NCBI RefSeq assembly: GCF_030464365.1
Contig: NZ_VCYI01000002.1
Location: 124,001-188,000 of the forward strand
Source of the DNA: Methanoculleus methanifontis
GTDB lineage: Archaea > Halobacteriota > Methanomicrobia > Methanomicrobiales > Methanoculleaceae
Reading direction: 5' to 3'
Length of the DNA: 64,000 nucleotides
Made by a program: the position numbers and the translations under genes. The notes below the pieces were generated by a model. It did no database searches. It saw nothing but the letters and a program-made list of their open reading frames with translations, and was not told the DNA's origin. Every line of letters starts with the position of its first letter. Position 1 is the stretch's first letter. Below, piece after piece: positions 27,158 to 35,039 of this stretch.

Positions 27158-28519
27158 ATGAACGGAAAAACTGGAATGCGGGTATTCTCCTTGCTCACGG
27201 CGCTGCTGCTGGTGGGCGTGGGGGTTGTGTCTGCGGTGAGCGCCCAGGATGTCACAGGGACCCTTCCCGCAGATAGCAGCGAGCCGGTCCTGGTCATCGG
27301 GGATTCTATGGATGTACTCATCACGGGTACTACATCGGTATCCGATATGCGAGCATCCGGAATCAACGCTCCAGAAGAGCTGAACATCCCGAAGGGCATT
27401 ACCCGGTACGATCTCGTGACGTTCGATCATGCTGCACTGAACAAGCAGATACGGGGCGTACTCCCCCTCCAGATCCATGGCAAGGAGTACCAGGCCGAAC
27501 TGCACAGGATGGATTTTGAGCAGATCGACGACGGCATCGACTCGTACGAGGGGGTGATCGTCGGCGTTGGCGGGAGCGATGTTCTCCTGACGACCGGGGA
27601 AAACGCCCTTGTCGGGAGTGTAACCTTCGGTAACGAAACATTCTGGATCACCCCGGTCGAGTCGCGAGCGCGCGCAAAGGGAGAAGCATCGCCTCTGCAT
27701 GTCATCTACAGCTCTCAGGATATTGAAAATCCTGAAAAATGGAGTCTTATCGACTACGGGACGCTCACGCCCCCGGAAGGATACACTCCGATCGAAGTTC
27801 CCGAGAATCTGGAATCTTCCATGAGAGAACTCCAGGACCAGTATGCCACGGTCAATCTGCTGGTGGTTACCGATAACCAGTTCTACCAGGATCAGGACAA
27901 CTGGAAAACAGTCGCTCAGGATATCGTAGCCGAAGCGAACCGGCAGTTTGACCGGGACGATATTAGGGTGACGCTCTGTGTAATGGCGTATACCGATTCA
28001 AAGCGGGTTCAACTCTCAAACCATTCTAACATCACGAGCAACCCCGTTGTTGCGGTCCAAGCGATCTATCCGAACACCGACCTTGATCTCTGGGCCGCAG
28101 ATATTGCACTGTATGTTGGTGGTTACGATGCAGACGGTTCTGCACAGGGGGCTACTTACGGCTACTACCCATATCATCATCGGCATGCCTGGGCTCAGAT
28201 GGTCCCTGACGACATCTTGTACCTGGGTACCACACACGGCCGCAGGTGCGTGAGCATCCATGAACTGGGGCACCTCTTTGATGCTGGTCACCAGGAGCTG
28301 GATGAAAACCGGACGATCCCGTCTTACCGTAGGGCCTACCAGTGGTATCAACCGTTTTCTCCTCCCCTCAACCTCAAGAATACCGTGACATACAGTTACT
28401 TCAATGAGTTGATGAGTACCACTGAATTTTCATCGGACGACTACCACGGGGATGCCGATCACGACAACGCAAGGAGAATCCGGGAGACGAAATGGACAGT
28501 TGCGAACTATCACTCCTGA
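27158..28519 (+). CDS. Secreted metzincin zinc metalloprotease with propeptide
   Basis: 453 residues. A signal peptide (MNGKTGMRVFSLLTALLLV...) shared with the other cassette genes is followed by a propeptide of about residues 45-215 (ITRYDLVTFDHAAL ... LHVIYSSQDI). The catalytic domain has HELGHLFDAGHQ, with zinc ligands His368, His372 and His378, and a downstream Met-turn region around NELMSTTEF. This is the reprolysin-like M12B pattern. It is probably an extracellular endopeptidase. A stand-alone relative of its propeptide lies at 33598. Confidence 0.85.
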   Translation: MNGKTGMRVFSLLTALLLVGVGVVSAVSAQDVTGTLPADSSEPVLVIGDSMDVLITGTTSVSDMRASGINAPEELNIPKGITRYDLVTFDHAALNKQIRGVLPLQIHGKEYQAELHRMDFEQIDDGIDSYEGVIVGVGGSDVLLTTGENALVGSVTFGNETFWITPVESRARAKGEASPLHVIYSSQDIENPEKWSLIDYGTLTPPEGYTPIEVPENLESSMRELQDQYATVNLLVVTDNQFYQDQDNWKTVAQDIVAEANRQFDRDDIRVTLCVMAYTDSKRVQLSNHSNITSNPVVAVQAIYPNTDLDLWAADIALYVGGYDADGSAQGATYGYYPYHHRHAWAQMVPDDILYLGTTHGRRCVSIHELGHLFDAGHQELDENRTIPSYRRAYQWYQPFSPPLNLKNTVTYSYFNELMSTTEFSSDDYHGDADHDNARRIRETKWTVANYHS

Positions 28520-28690
28520 TGGGAGCCGATGCGAGTCTCACCCCTACCACCTTTTTAAATTGTTACCGGGTGGTTTGGTGGTACAGAAACCCCGGGCAGC
28601 ATGTGTCAGAAAAGAAGAATGGGGGCCGCCGGAAGGATCCGGGGCGTTCTCTTTCTGGCAGGATCGGGCGAAAGAGATAAAAGAGGTCAC

Positions 28691-29140
28691 ATGAAATCGA
28701 AACATGACAGACGTTTGGTTATCGAGGGGGTTCTGGCGTTCATCGGCGTCATCCTCCTCGTTGCGATGGTTGTGCTCATGTGCACCGCCCTCTTCAACTG
28801 GCTCGAAGCAAGCGGTGGATCCCCGAGATTGGACGTCTGGGAGATCAGGGGCGAACTGCCGCCGGAAAATGCATCGATCATCCACCTGACCGAGAAAGAC
28901 TTCGAGCAGCACCCGGCGCTCGACTCCGCAATCCGGGGCGACAACCGGGGTCCCGGACCCTGGTATTCGGGAGACACACCGTACGGTGTCCTCGACGAGC
29001 GAACGATTGGGAGCGCTCCGGTGACATACCTAGAACGGGAAGTACTTATCGAGTCGTTTGGTCCCGATGTCGAGGCGAGAAACCAGCCGTACATCGAATA
29101 CGAGGGTGCGTATTACTACTTTCTCATCCTGATCCCCTAA
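28691..29140 (+). CDS. Membrane-anchored small protein, tandem paralogue 1
   Basis: 149 residues from the ATG at 28691, with GAGGT seven bases upstream. One transmembrane segment (about residues 14-38) is followed by a soluble domain with LTEKDFEQHPALDSAIRGD, a Tyr-Leu-Glu segment and YIEYEGAYYYFLIL at the end. The next gene repeats these motifs. No family is recognised. Confidence 0.6.
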   Translation: MKSKHDRRLVIEGVLAFIGVILLVAMVVLMCTALFNWLEASGGSPRLDVWEIRGELPPENASIIHLTEKDFEQHPALDSAIRGDNRGPGPWYSGDTPYGVLDERTIGSAPVTYLEREVLIESFGPDVEARNQPYIEYEGAYYYFLILIP

Positions 29141-29167
29141 AATCGGGTCAAAACAGGTGCTATTGGA

Positions 29168-29614
29168 ATGGAAGAAGATAAAAATCCGAAATCAAGAAAC
29201 CGGCTCAAAACGGCGGCCCTCGTCGTCGCCTGTGGTCTTGCCGGCGTCATCGCCATCGCGCTCGGCCTCATGCTCGCCGACGCCCTCATCATTTACGCTC
29301 ACGAGAGTTCTGGGGAACAGCCGATGTTCTACGTTATGGAGAGAGCGGAGCCGGGGGGGAGCGTGATCGTTCCCCTGACTGAGCAGGACTTCGAACAGCA
29401 CCCCGAACTCGCCGCAGTCATCCGGGGTGAGGAGCGGAACCCCTCGGCGTGGGAGTGGGGCTACCGGGATCAACGTGTCATCGGGGGAACTAAGGTCTCG
29501 TACACGGAGAGCAAGGCGCTCCATGATGCCTACGGTCCCCGAGAGGGGAGGGGGCTGTACCCGCTCATGGAGTACGAGGGTGCGTATTACGTGGTCCTGA
29601 CGACATGGCCCTGA
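29168..29614 (+). CDS. Membrane-anchored small protein, tandem paralogue 2
   Basis: 148 residues. A transmembrane segment (about residues 17-42) is followed by LTEQDFEQHPELAAVIRGE, KVSYTESKALHDAYGP and LMEYEGAYYVVL. These match the preceding gene at the same relative positions, so the pair arose by tandem duplication. It begins 27 bases after the first copy and is probably cotranscribed. The function is unknown. Confidence 0.6.
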   Translation: MEEDKNPKSRNRLKTAALVVACGLAGVIAIALGLMLADALIIYAHESSGEQPMFYVMERAEPGGSVIVPLTEQDFEQHPELAAVIRGEERNPSAWEWGYRDQRVIGGTKVSYTESKALHDAYGPREGRGLYPLMEYEGAYYVVLTTWP

Positions 29615-29910
29615 AGGGGAGTCCCCGTCGCCCGTGCTCGATATGCATCGCCTCTTTCCACGGGGGAGGCAAGTCGGAGGAAGTGAACTGAACCACAACA
29701 TCAGTCTGGGCGTCACCGCCTGGCCTCGGGCCACCCTATCCCGCTATTATCCGGCCTTAGAGGCCGACTGGGGGAAAATCTCGGGAGGTACCATTCTCCC
29801 CCCTCAGCGAAGAAAAGGTTTGGGTTTTTCTGTTCCGAACCGGTTCTCCAGAGATCGGGTGAGTGCATCCTTTCGGGCACATCCCCTGGCGGGGACGGGG
29901 GCACACTGCC
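29615..29910. other. Intergenic stretch, no gene seen
   Basis: Nearly 300 bases without a convincing gene, RNA gene or palindrome. Short frames exist on both strands but lack ribosome sites and protein-like composition. It leads into cassette copy 4. Confidence 0.4.
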
Positions 29911-30176
29911 GTGCGATCGCCCCACAATGAGAAGGTTTAAGATGATTTCGGAAAAAACCGAACGATGGCTGCTGATTTTATATATTCTAACGACTCAAAA
30001 TCGCGTTGGGTGCCGCGTGCGGTACCCGTTTGTGTGCGGGGGTCGCCCATCCCCGGTCGACGCCCTGGATGACGCACCCCGCAAGCCCGGAGGCAAAGGG
30101 AACGTACGCATTCTGCGTACTTAAACGTGTGCCTCTTCTGCCTCCGGAAACCAAAACGAGCAAAGAGGTAGAAAAC
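29911..30176 (+). promoter_or_regulatory. Expression-secretion cassette, copy 4 (most diverged)
   Basis: The palindrome is TTCGG (29947-29951) AAAAAA CCGAA (29958-29962): the arms are kept while the centre is completely different, which supports a protein-binding site. The TATA box TTTTATATATTC follows near 29977. The leader from 30001 is close to copies 1 and 3. CCGGAGGCA (30087-30095) pairs with TGCCTCCGG (30139-30147), and GTACGCA TTC TGCGTAC (30104-30120) is a perfect hairpin between them. The ribosome site here is GAGGT, so masking by CCTCC would be weaker. Confidence 0.7.
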
Positions 30177-31124
30177 ATGGAAAAAAGAATCGGAATGCGA
30201 GCTCTCTCTATGCTCTTGGCAGTAATGCTGGTGAGCGTGGTGGTGCCTGCAGTGAGTGCCTGGACGGAAAACGATCCGATCTGTATCGAAGATCAAGCCA
30301 AAATCCAGGGGTTATTCAAACCTATCGACGAAAACATCCGTGTGATTACCGCAGAGGATTTAATGGTGTCCGATCGTGCGAGTTCAGTGAGATGTTCTGA
30401 ATTGTTATCGGAAATCATGGAGAAATATGACCAAAACCTTGAGGACATTATCTCTATTCTGGAGAAGACCACAGATGTTCAACCTGACGAGAAGGACCGA
30501 ACCGTTCTGAAGGAAGTGATTGTCGGTGAGCATTTCAGACGAGTGTGTGACGAAATACTGATGGAACAGCGTGATCTTCGGGAGGAGGACGCTCTGATCG
30601 TCCAGCCGCAGATCCTTGGTGTTGCGGATTGTCAGGAAGATATGGACAAGATGCTTGCAGAAACAGACAGGTGGGATACGTTCATCCTGGCCCAGTGCTC
30701 GCCGGATGTGTACGGCGGAACCGGACTTGACGGTGCAAATCTACCTTACTCAGTAAATGGAGGCAATAACCTCTATGAAGTGGGTGTCTGGCCTGGCAGC
30801 CCGACCACATATCAGCTGCGCTATTATGACGAGGATCACCCGAGCCCGGTGACGGATATCGAGTACGATGCATTCAGGCTTTTATATTACGGGACTCTTG
30901 AAGACCGTGCCTTGTTTGATGTAACGGGCTCCCAGATCTACTTCAATTATTGTTGGAATGATGGTTACACATATGCCTGGCTCTACGGAATTCATGGGTA
31001 TCAGTACAGGCCCAAGACCTCCGTGATCTACACCAGCAATATCTGGAACCATGATATCGACACTTACAACAGCAACCCGAATATCGGGCAGCTTGTCATG
31101 TCGGTACCCTACATTCAACAGTAA
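30177..31124 (+). CDS. Secreted protein of unknown function (cassette copy 4)
   Basis: 315 residues. The signal peptide (MEKRIGMRALSMLLAVMLV...) is a variant of the shared cassette signal. The mature protein begins with an acidic, probably helical region (about residues 30-140, e.g. ELLSEIMEKYDQNLEDIISIL). It ends with an aromatic beta-rich domain (TTYQLRYYDEDHPSP, LYGIHGYQYRP, NIWNHDIDTYNSNP). The helical-plus-aromatic layout resembles the gene at 21479, although sequence identity is not obvious. No catalytic residues are recognised. Confidence 0.6.
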   Translation: MEKRIGMRALSMLLAVMLVSVVVPAVSAWTENDPICIEDQAKIQGLFKPIDENIRVITAEDLMVSDRASSVRCSELLSEIMEKYDQNLEDIISILEKTTDVQPDEKDRTVLKEVIVGEHFRRVCDEILMEQRDLREEDALIVQPQILGVADCQEDMDKMLAETDRWDTFILAQCSPDVYGGTGLDGANLPYSVNGGNNLYEVGVWPGSPTTYQLRYYDEDHPSPVTDIEYDAFRLLYYGTLEDRALFDVTGSQIYFNYCWNDGYTYAWLYGIHGYQYRPKTSVIYTSNIWNHDIDTYNSNPNIGQLVMSVPYIQQ

Positions 31125-31174
31125 TCTCTTTTTTAGTTTGAGTAAATGAGAAATTGGGAAAACAGGCTGTAATT

Positions 31175-32314
31175 ATGGAGACCACAACCTTTCACTATCC
31201 CCGAAGAAGTGCAATGTATGCAATACTCATTCTTCTTTTAGCGCTAACCATACCGTTCTTTGCCGGATGCATTGACAGGGGGCATAGAGACCTCACTCTG
31301 GACACATGGGTCCTCAAGACCGATTCGGACGGATCCCTCCAGTGGACTGCGATCATTGACGGCGACCCAAACGGCAGAGGGCAGGCGATGATTCAGACCC
31401 GCGACGGCGGGTACGCAATCACGGGCACGGGAACGAACGCCGATGGGAACGGCCCGGTCCCCCGCATCGTTACTCTCGACGGAGACGGGAATGTCATATC
31501 AACCATGACCTTCGGTACGTCGCCGGATTACGGCAGCTCGCTGGTCGAGGCACCGGACGGCGGATACGTCGTTGCCACGTATTCTGGGTTTCTAACACGG
31601 GTGGATGAAAATGGGAACGCCCTCTGGAGCACGCCGCTCGGCGGGGGGAGCGACTGGTGGAAGGTCGTCGGGGCGCCGGACGGGGGGTATGCCGCAGCCG
31701 GGGATGCCAGGATCGTCAGGGTAGGCGAGGACGGGGAGATCGCATGGACTGCAGCGTTTGAAACCGACCGGAACGTCGGTACGATCGCCGCGGTACCCTT
31801 GAGAGGTTTCATCGCAGGAGGGACCGCCGGAGCGGATGTATGGGTTGCGAGACTCGATGCCGAGGGAAATACCGTCTGGGACGAGACGCTCGGGAGCAGG
31901 TCGCGCGATGAACTCTACGTTGTCCGCATCTCTCCTGCCGGAACCTACGATCTCGTCTATGGCACTGTCCTGGATGCAGGGAATGAAACGGCTGACGGGC
32001 GGTTTACGGAGACGACCGAAGCCTCTCTCGCCGCGGACGGCAGATTGATCGGGGAAAGACCGGTAAATGTCTCCCGGGTCATCGTCGCGACGGAAGACGG
32101 TGGATACGCATATGCCGGTTTTATCGTTCCCGAGTTTATCGGACTCCAACCGCTGAGCTATCCGGGCTCTTCCCTTCACGTCATCAGACTCGATGGCGAG
32201 GGAATGATCGCGTGGGATGCATCGTACGACATCGGGGATGATAGATCGGTCGTCTCGATCATTCGGACGTCGGACGACGGGTTTGCTGTCCTTGGGAGCG
32301 TATATGATTTCTGA
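31175..32314 (+). CDS. Beta-propeller-like lipoprotein
   Basis: About 379 residues. A hydrophobic segment ends in the lipobox F-A-G-C (IPFFAGCIDRG), so the mature protein is probably lipid-anchored outside the cell. Repeats of the form DGGY-(A/V)-x-(A/T)-G ... G-x-x-x-W occur about every 45-50 residues (DGGYAITG, DGGYVVAT, DGGYAAAG, DGGYAYAG, DDGFAVLG), consistent with a six- or seven-bladed propeller. ATG 31214 is an alternative start just before the hydrophobic segment. It is a paralogue of 32367 and of the partial gene at the window start. Confidence 0.75.
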   Translation: METTTFHYPRRSAMYAILILLLALTIPFFAGCIDRGHRDLTLDTWVLKTDSDGSLQWTAIIDGDPNGRGQAMIQTRDGGYAITGTGTNADGNGPVPRIVTLDGDGNVISTMTFGTSPDYGSSLVEAPDGGYVVATYSGFLTRVDENGNALWSTPLGGGSDWWKVVGAPDGGYAAAGDARIVRVGEDGEIAWTAAFETDRNVGTIAAVPLRGFIAGGTAGADVWVARLDAEGNTVWDETLGSRSRDELYVVRISPAGTYDLVYGTVLDAGNETADGRFTETTEASLAADGRLIGERPVNVSRVIVATEDGGYAYAGFIVPEFIGLQPLSYPGSSLHVIRLDGEGMIAWDASYDIGDDRSVVSIIRTSDDGFAVLGSVYDF

Positions 32315-32366
32315 GCGCTATACTCCGTATCAAACATTTTTACAACTCACCGGGGAGCACGAACCG

Positions 32367-33473
32367 ATGATACCAACTGAAAGAAACCTCCAGACCCTCG
32401 CGGCGGTTGCCGCGTTCATCCTGCTGACCGTCGCCGCCGGATGCCTCGACCGGCCGCTGACCCCGGGCCATCGTACGCTGGAAGGGGACGTCTGGGTGCT
32501 GAAACTGGGCGATGCCGGGGACCGGGAGTGGTTCACCGTCATCGACAGCGGGAGGTTCGACGAAGCATTCTCCATCGTCGAGGTCCCCGGCGGCTACGCG
32601 ATTGCCGGTTCGGTCTCGGATGCAGGCGAGTTTCATCCGACGCCGCGGGTTATCCTCCTCGATCGAGAAGGGGCGGTGACGTGGAATACGACCTACCCGA
32701 CACCGGACGACCGCCGCGGGACGGGGATCGCACCTGCCGGTCCGGGAGGGTTCGCCGTCGCGGCCTCCCGCGGCCTCGTCATCCTGACGGACGCAGATGG
32801 GAGCGAGCGGCACCGCACGGACCTTGCCGCGGAGGGGGATTACTGGGCGATCGCACCCTCGGGTGCCGGAGGCTGGATCGCGGCTGGTGACGACCAGGTT
32901 GCGAGGATCGACGCTAACGGCAGCGTCGCCTGGCAGGAGCCGGCCGGGGGCGTGAGTCCGGTTTCACTCCCGATCATCGTCCCGGACCCGGCGGGAGGAT
33001 GCCTCGTCGCCGGGGAAGCAGCAGGGGCGCCCGGAACCGTCATAGCGGCGAAGTTCGACGACCGGGGTGCACCGGTCTGGAACACGACGCTCCGGTGCGA
33101 TCCTGGAGAGCGGTACCTCCTCTCGGCGGCCCGGCAGGACCCGGCCGGCGGCTACAGCCTGCTTGCCGGGTTCACGGGTGCGGAACCGGCGGGAGTTCTG
33201 GAGGTCTCGCTCGGCGAGGACGGGAGCATCCTCCGGCAGAACGCGATAAACGCCTCGGCTCCCGTAACCTGGACTCCTGACGGCGGGTACCTCTCGGCGG
33301 CTCTTGCCGGGAACGACTACGGCGGTGCCCTCCTCCGGGTGGAGAGGTTCGATGAGGACGGAGCCGCGTCATGGACGTCGAAACAGCGGCTGGACGAGTA
33401 CAGCAGGGTCGTGGCCCTCATCCCGACGGCCGATGGCGGATCGGCGGTGCTTGGGATGTACATGAAGTACTGA
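32367..33473 (+). CDS. Beta-propeller-like lipoprotein
   Basis: 368 residues from the ATG at 32367, nine bases after GGGGAG. The signal segment ends in the lipobox VAAGC (residues 22-26). Repeats with G-G-(Y/W/F)-x-(A/I)-A-(G/A) recur through the chain (GGYAIAG, GGFAVAA, GGWIAAG, GGYSLLAG, GGSAVLG). It starts 52 bases after its neighbour and shares the motif VWVLK near the mature N-terminus, so the two are tandem duplicates. A role in surface binding is a guess. Confidence 0.75.
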   Translation: MIPTERNLQTLAAVAAFILLTVAAGCLDRPLTPGHRTLEGDVWVLKLGDAGDREWFTVIDSGRFDEAFSIVEVPGGYAIAGSVSDAGEFHPTPRVILLDREGAVTWNTTYPTPDDRRGTGIAPAGPGGFAVAASRGLVILTDADGSERHRTDLAAEGDYWAIAPSGAGGWIAAGDDQVARIDANGSVAWQEPAGGVSPVSLPIIVPDPAGGCLVAGEAAGAPGTVIAAKFDDRGAPVWNTTLRCDPGERYLLSAARQDPAGGYSLLAGFTGAEPAGVLEVSLGEDGSILRQNAINASAPVTWTPDGGYLSAALAGNDYGGALLRVERFDEDGAASWTSKQRLDEYSRVVALIPTADGGSAVLGMYMKY

Positions 33474-33518
33474 TGCGGGTGAGGGTACCGATTTCTGACG
33501 TGGAACCAATCCGGCAGG

Positions 33519-33575
33519 TCCGACGTGTAGACGCACGCCACAGAAATCGTTTATAGAAGAATGCCGAGATCCCTC
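33519..33575 (+). promoter_or_regulatory. Repeated promoter element, copy D
   Basis: TCCGACGTGTAGACG, a short variable stretch, then CCACAGAAATCG and TTTATAGAAGAATGCCGAG. The TATA box is TTTATAG at 33550-33556. It is nearly identical to copy A at 4076 and lies about 40 bp before the gene at 33598. Confidence 0.6.
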
Positions 33576-33597
33576 TCAACCAATGAGGTGACCGGGT

Positions 33598-34425
33598 ATG
33601 CAGGGAATCAAAGTACTCCTGATATTGGCGCTCATCCTCCCGGCGGGTTCCGCCGCCGCTCCAGCGCCCTCCACCGGGGGAACCACGAACTGGCTCGATA
33701 CCTTCGACGAGTGGGCCGGGCCCCGGGACATGTCGATGTACAATCCGGTCATTGAAACTCCGCACAGGGTTCCGATCACTGAGGAGATCGCACGGCAGCA
33801 CCCCGGCATGATCCTGCTCGATGAGAACGTGACGTTCCCCGACGCCGGGTGCGTGGTGGCGCCGGGGCTGCCGTCCGGCCCTGCGATGCACGTGGTCATG
33901 ACCGATCCTGCGTACTTCAGCCCGGTTCCGCCTGCCTCGCGGCCGAACCTCACAAGCCTTCCGCCCCTCCGGAAGTACGACCTCGTGACCGCCGACCCGG
34001 CGGCGTTCGTCACCGACGCGGGTTCGGGGGGTCCGGTGACGCTCCGCCTCCCCGGCGGGGAGTTCGTGCTCGACCTCGAACCGGTGCCGGGCCCCGTTGC
34101 GGAAGGCGCCCGGGCCTTCGTCAGGAACGAGTCGGGCACGTTTGAAGTCGCCCTTCCTTCTACATGGCGCTTTGAGGGAACCGTCGCCGGCAAGCCCGGG
34201 AGTTCCGCCGCGTTCACCGTCGGCAGCGACGTGATCCTCGGGACGGTCCGGTGCGGCTCGACGTCGCTCGTCATCGGCCAGGCAGGGACGGTCGAGGTCG
34301 GCGGGGAGCAGAAGGTCGTGCATGTCATCTACGACGAACGGGACGTCATATCGGCATGCGGCCTGAGCAGGCTCATTAATCCTTCAGTGACCCTGATTGA
34401 CGTTATGAGGGCGCTGAAGGCTTAG
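33598..34425 (+). CDS. Secreted stand-alone metalloprotease-propeptide-like protein
   Basis: 275 residues with a signal peptide (cleavage near AGSAAAP). From about residue 120 on it matches the propeptide of the metalloprotease at 27158. RKYDLVTADPAAF parallels TRYDLVTFDHAAL, then come a TLRLPGGEF strand, a G-T-V-x-C-G-S-T element and VVHVIYDERDV against PLHVIYSSQDI. The catalytic domain is absent: no HExxH motif follows. A free propeptide could act as an inhibitor or chaperone, or this may be a protease that lost its catalytic part. A GAGGTG ribosome site precedes the ATG. Confidence 0.65.
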   Translation: MQGIKVLLILALILPAGSAAAPAPSTGGTTNWLDTFDEWAGPRDMSMYNPVIETPHRVPITEEIARQHPGMILLDENVTFPDAGCVVAPGLPSGPAMHVVMTDPAYFSPVPPASRPNLTSLPPLRKYDLVTADPAAFVTDAGSGGPVTLRLPGGEFVLDLEPVPGPVAEGARAFVRNESGTFEVALPSTWRFEGTVAGKPGSSAAFTVGSDVILGTVRCGSTSLVIGQAGTVEVGGEQKVVHVIYDERDVISACGLSRLINPSVTLIDVMRALKA

Positions 34426-34460
34426 CGGCACAGGTGCGCCGACACACCTTGCCGGGCGAC

Positions 34461-34515
34461 CCGACGTGTAGCTTCCCGGCACAGAAAAGATATGTAGAGG
34501 AACGTTGACGTCTCC
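34461..34515 (+). promoter_or_regulatory. Repeated promoter element, copy E
   Basis: CCGACGTGTAG, a different spacer, then GGCACAGAAAAGATATGTAGAGGAACG and TTGACGTCTCC. The TATA position reads GATATGTAG. It is the most diverged in the core, but shares the 3' GTTGACGTCTCC with copy B. Confidence 0.5.
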
Positions 34516-34566
34516 ATCGTGAATACCGGGATCGGTATCCCGGGACACACCGGCAGGTGAAGATCG

Positions 34567-34875
34567 ATGAAAGATAGACAATTCATAAACGGTACCGGCC
34601 GGGGAGGGCTGATCTGCATCGCCCTGCTGCTCTTCATCCTGGCCGGCAGCGGTATAGCGTGCGCATCTCCGGGTGGAGAACCTCCGGCCGATGCGGGGGA
34701 GGGCCGGGAGGCCGTGCTGGCGGAGCCCGGAGATACGACGACGTATCACGGTTCCGAAAGTGCGTACAGCATCTTCTACAACCCCGTGCTCCTCGCGTGC
34801 GGCCTGGGAGCCGTGATCGTGCTCGCGGTAGGCTACTTCCTCATCCGGAGGTCCCGCGGGAAGGACGCACCGTGA
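34567..34875 (+). CDS. Small protein with signal peptide and C-terminal membrane anchor
   Basis: 102 residues. A signal segment (about residues 14-35, ending ACASPGG) is followed by a short extracellular stretch. A C-terminal transmembrane helix (LLACGLGAVIVLAVGYFLI) is followed by a basic stop-transfer tail (RRSRGKD), giving a type I topology. Promoter copy E lies about 60 bp upstream. No family is recognised. Confidence 0.5.
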   Translation: MKDRQFINGTGRGGLICIALLLFILAGSGIACASPGGEPPADAGEGREAVLAEPGDTTTYHGSESAYSIFYNPVLLACGLGAVIVLAVGYFLIRRSRGKDAP

Positions 34876-35039
34876 GCGTGGCTCGGAGGTACGCTCCCCT
34901 GCCTCCAGGCACCTGAACGACTTTGGGAGCTGACTATGGATAAGGGAGGGGCCATTTCCAGGGTACCCGAAAGAACCGGGTATTCCGGGAATGGGATGTT
35001 TGATCCCGCCAATCCTCCGGCAGCAACCATGGAGGGCCG

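Noticed and set aside
30006-30176. Extended N-terminus for the protein at 30177
   Set aside because: Same reason as for copy 3: the frame through the leader is incidental and the signal peptide begins at 30177.
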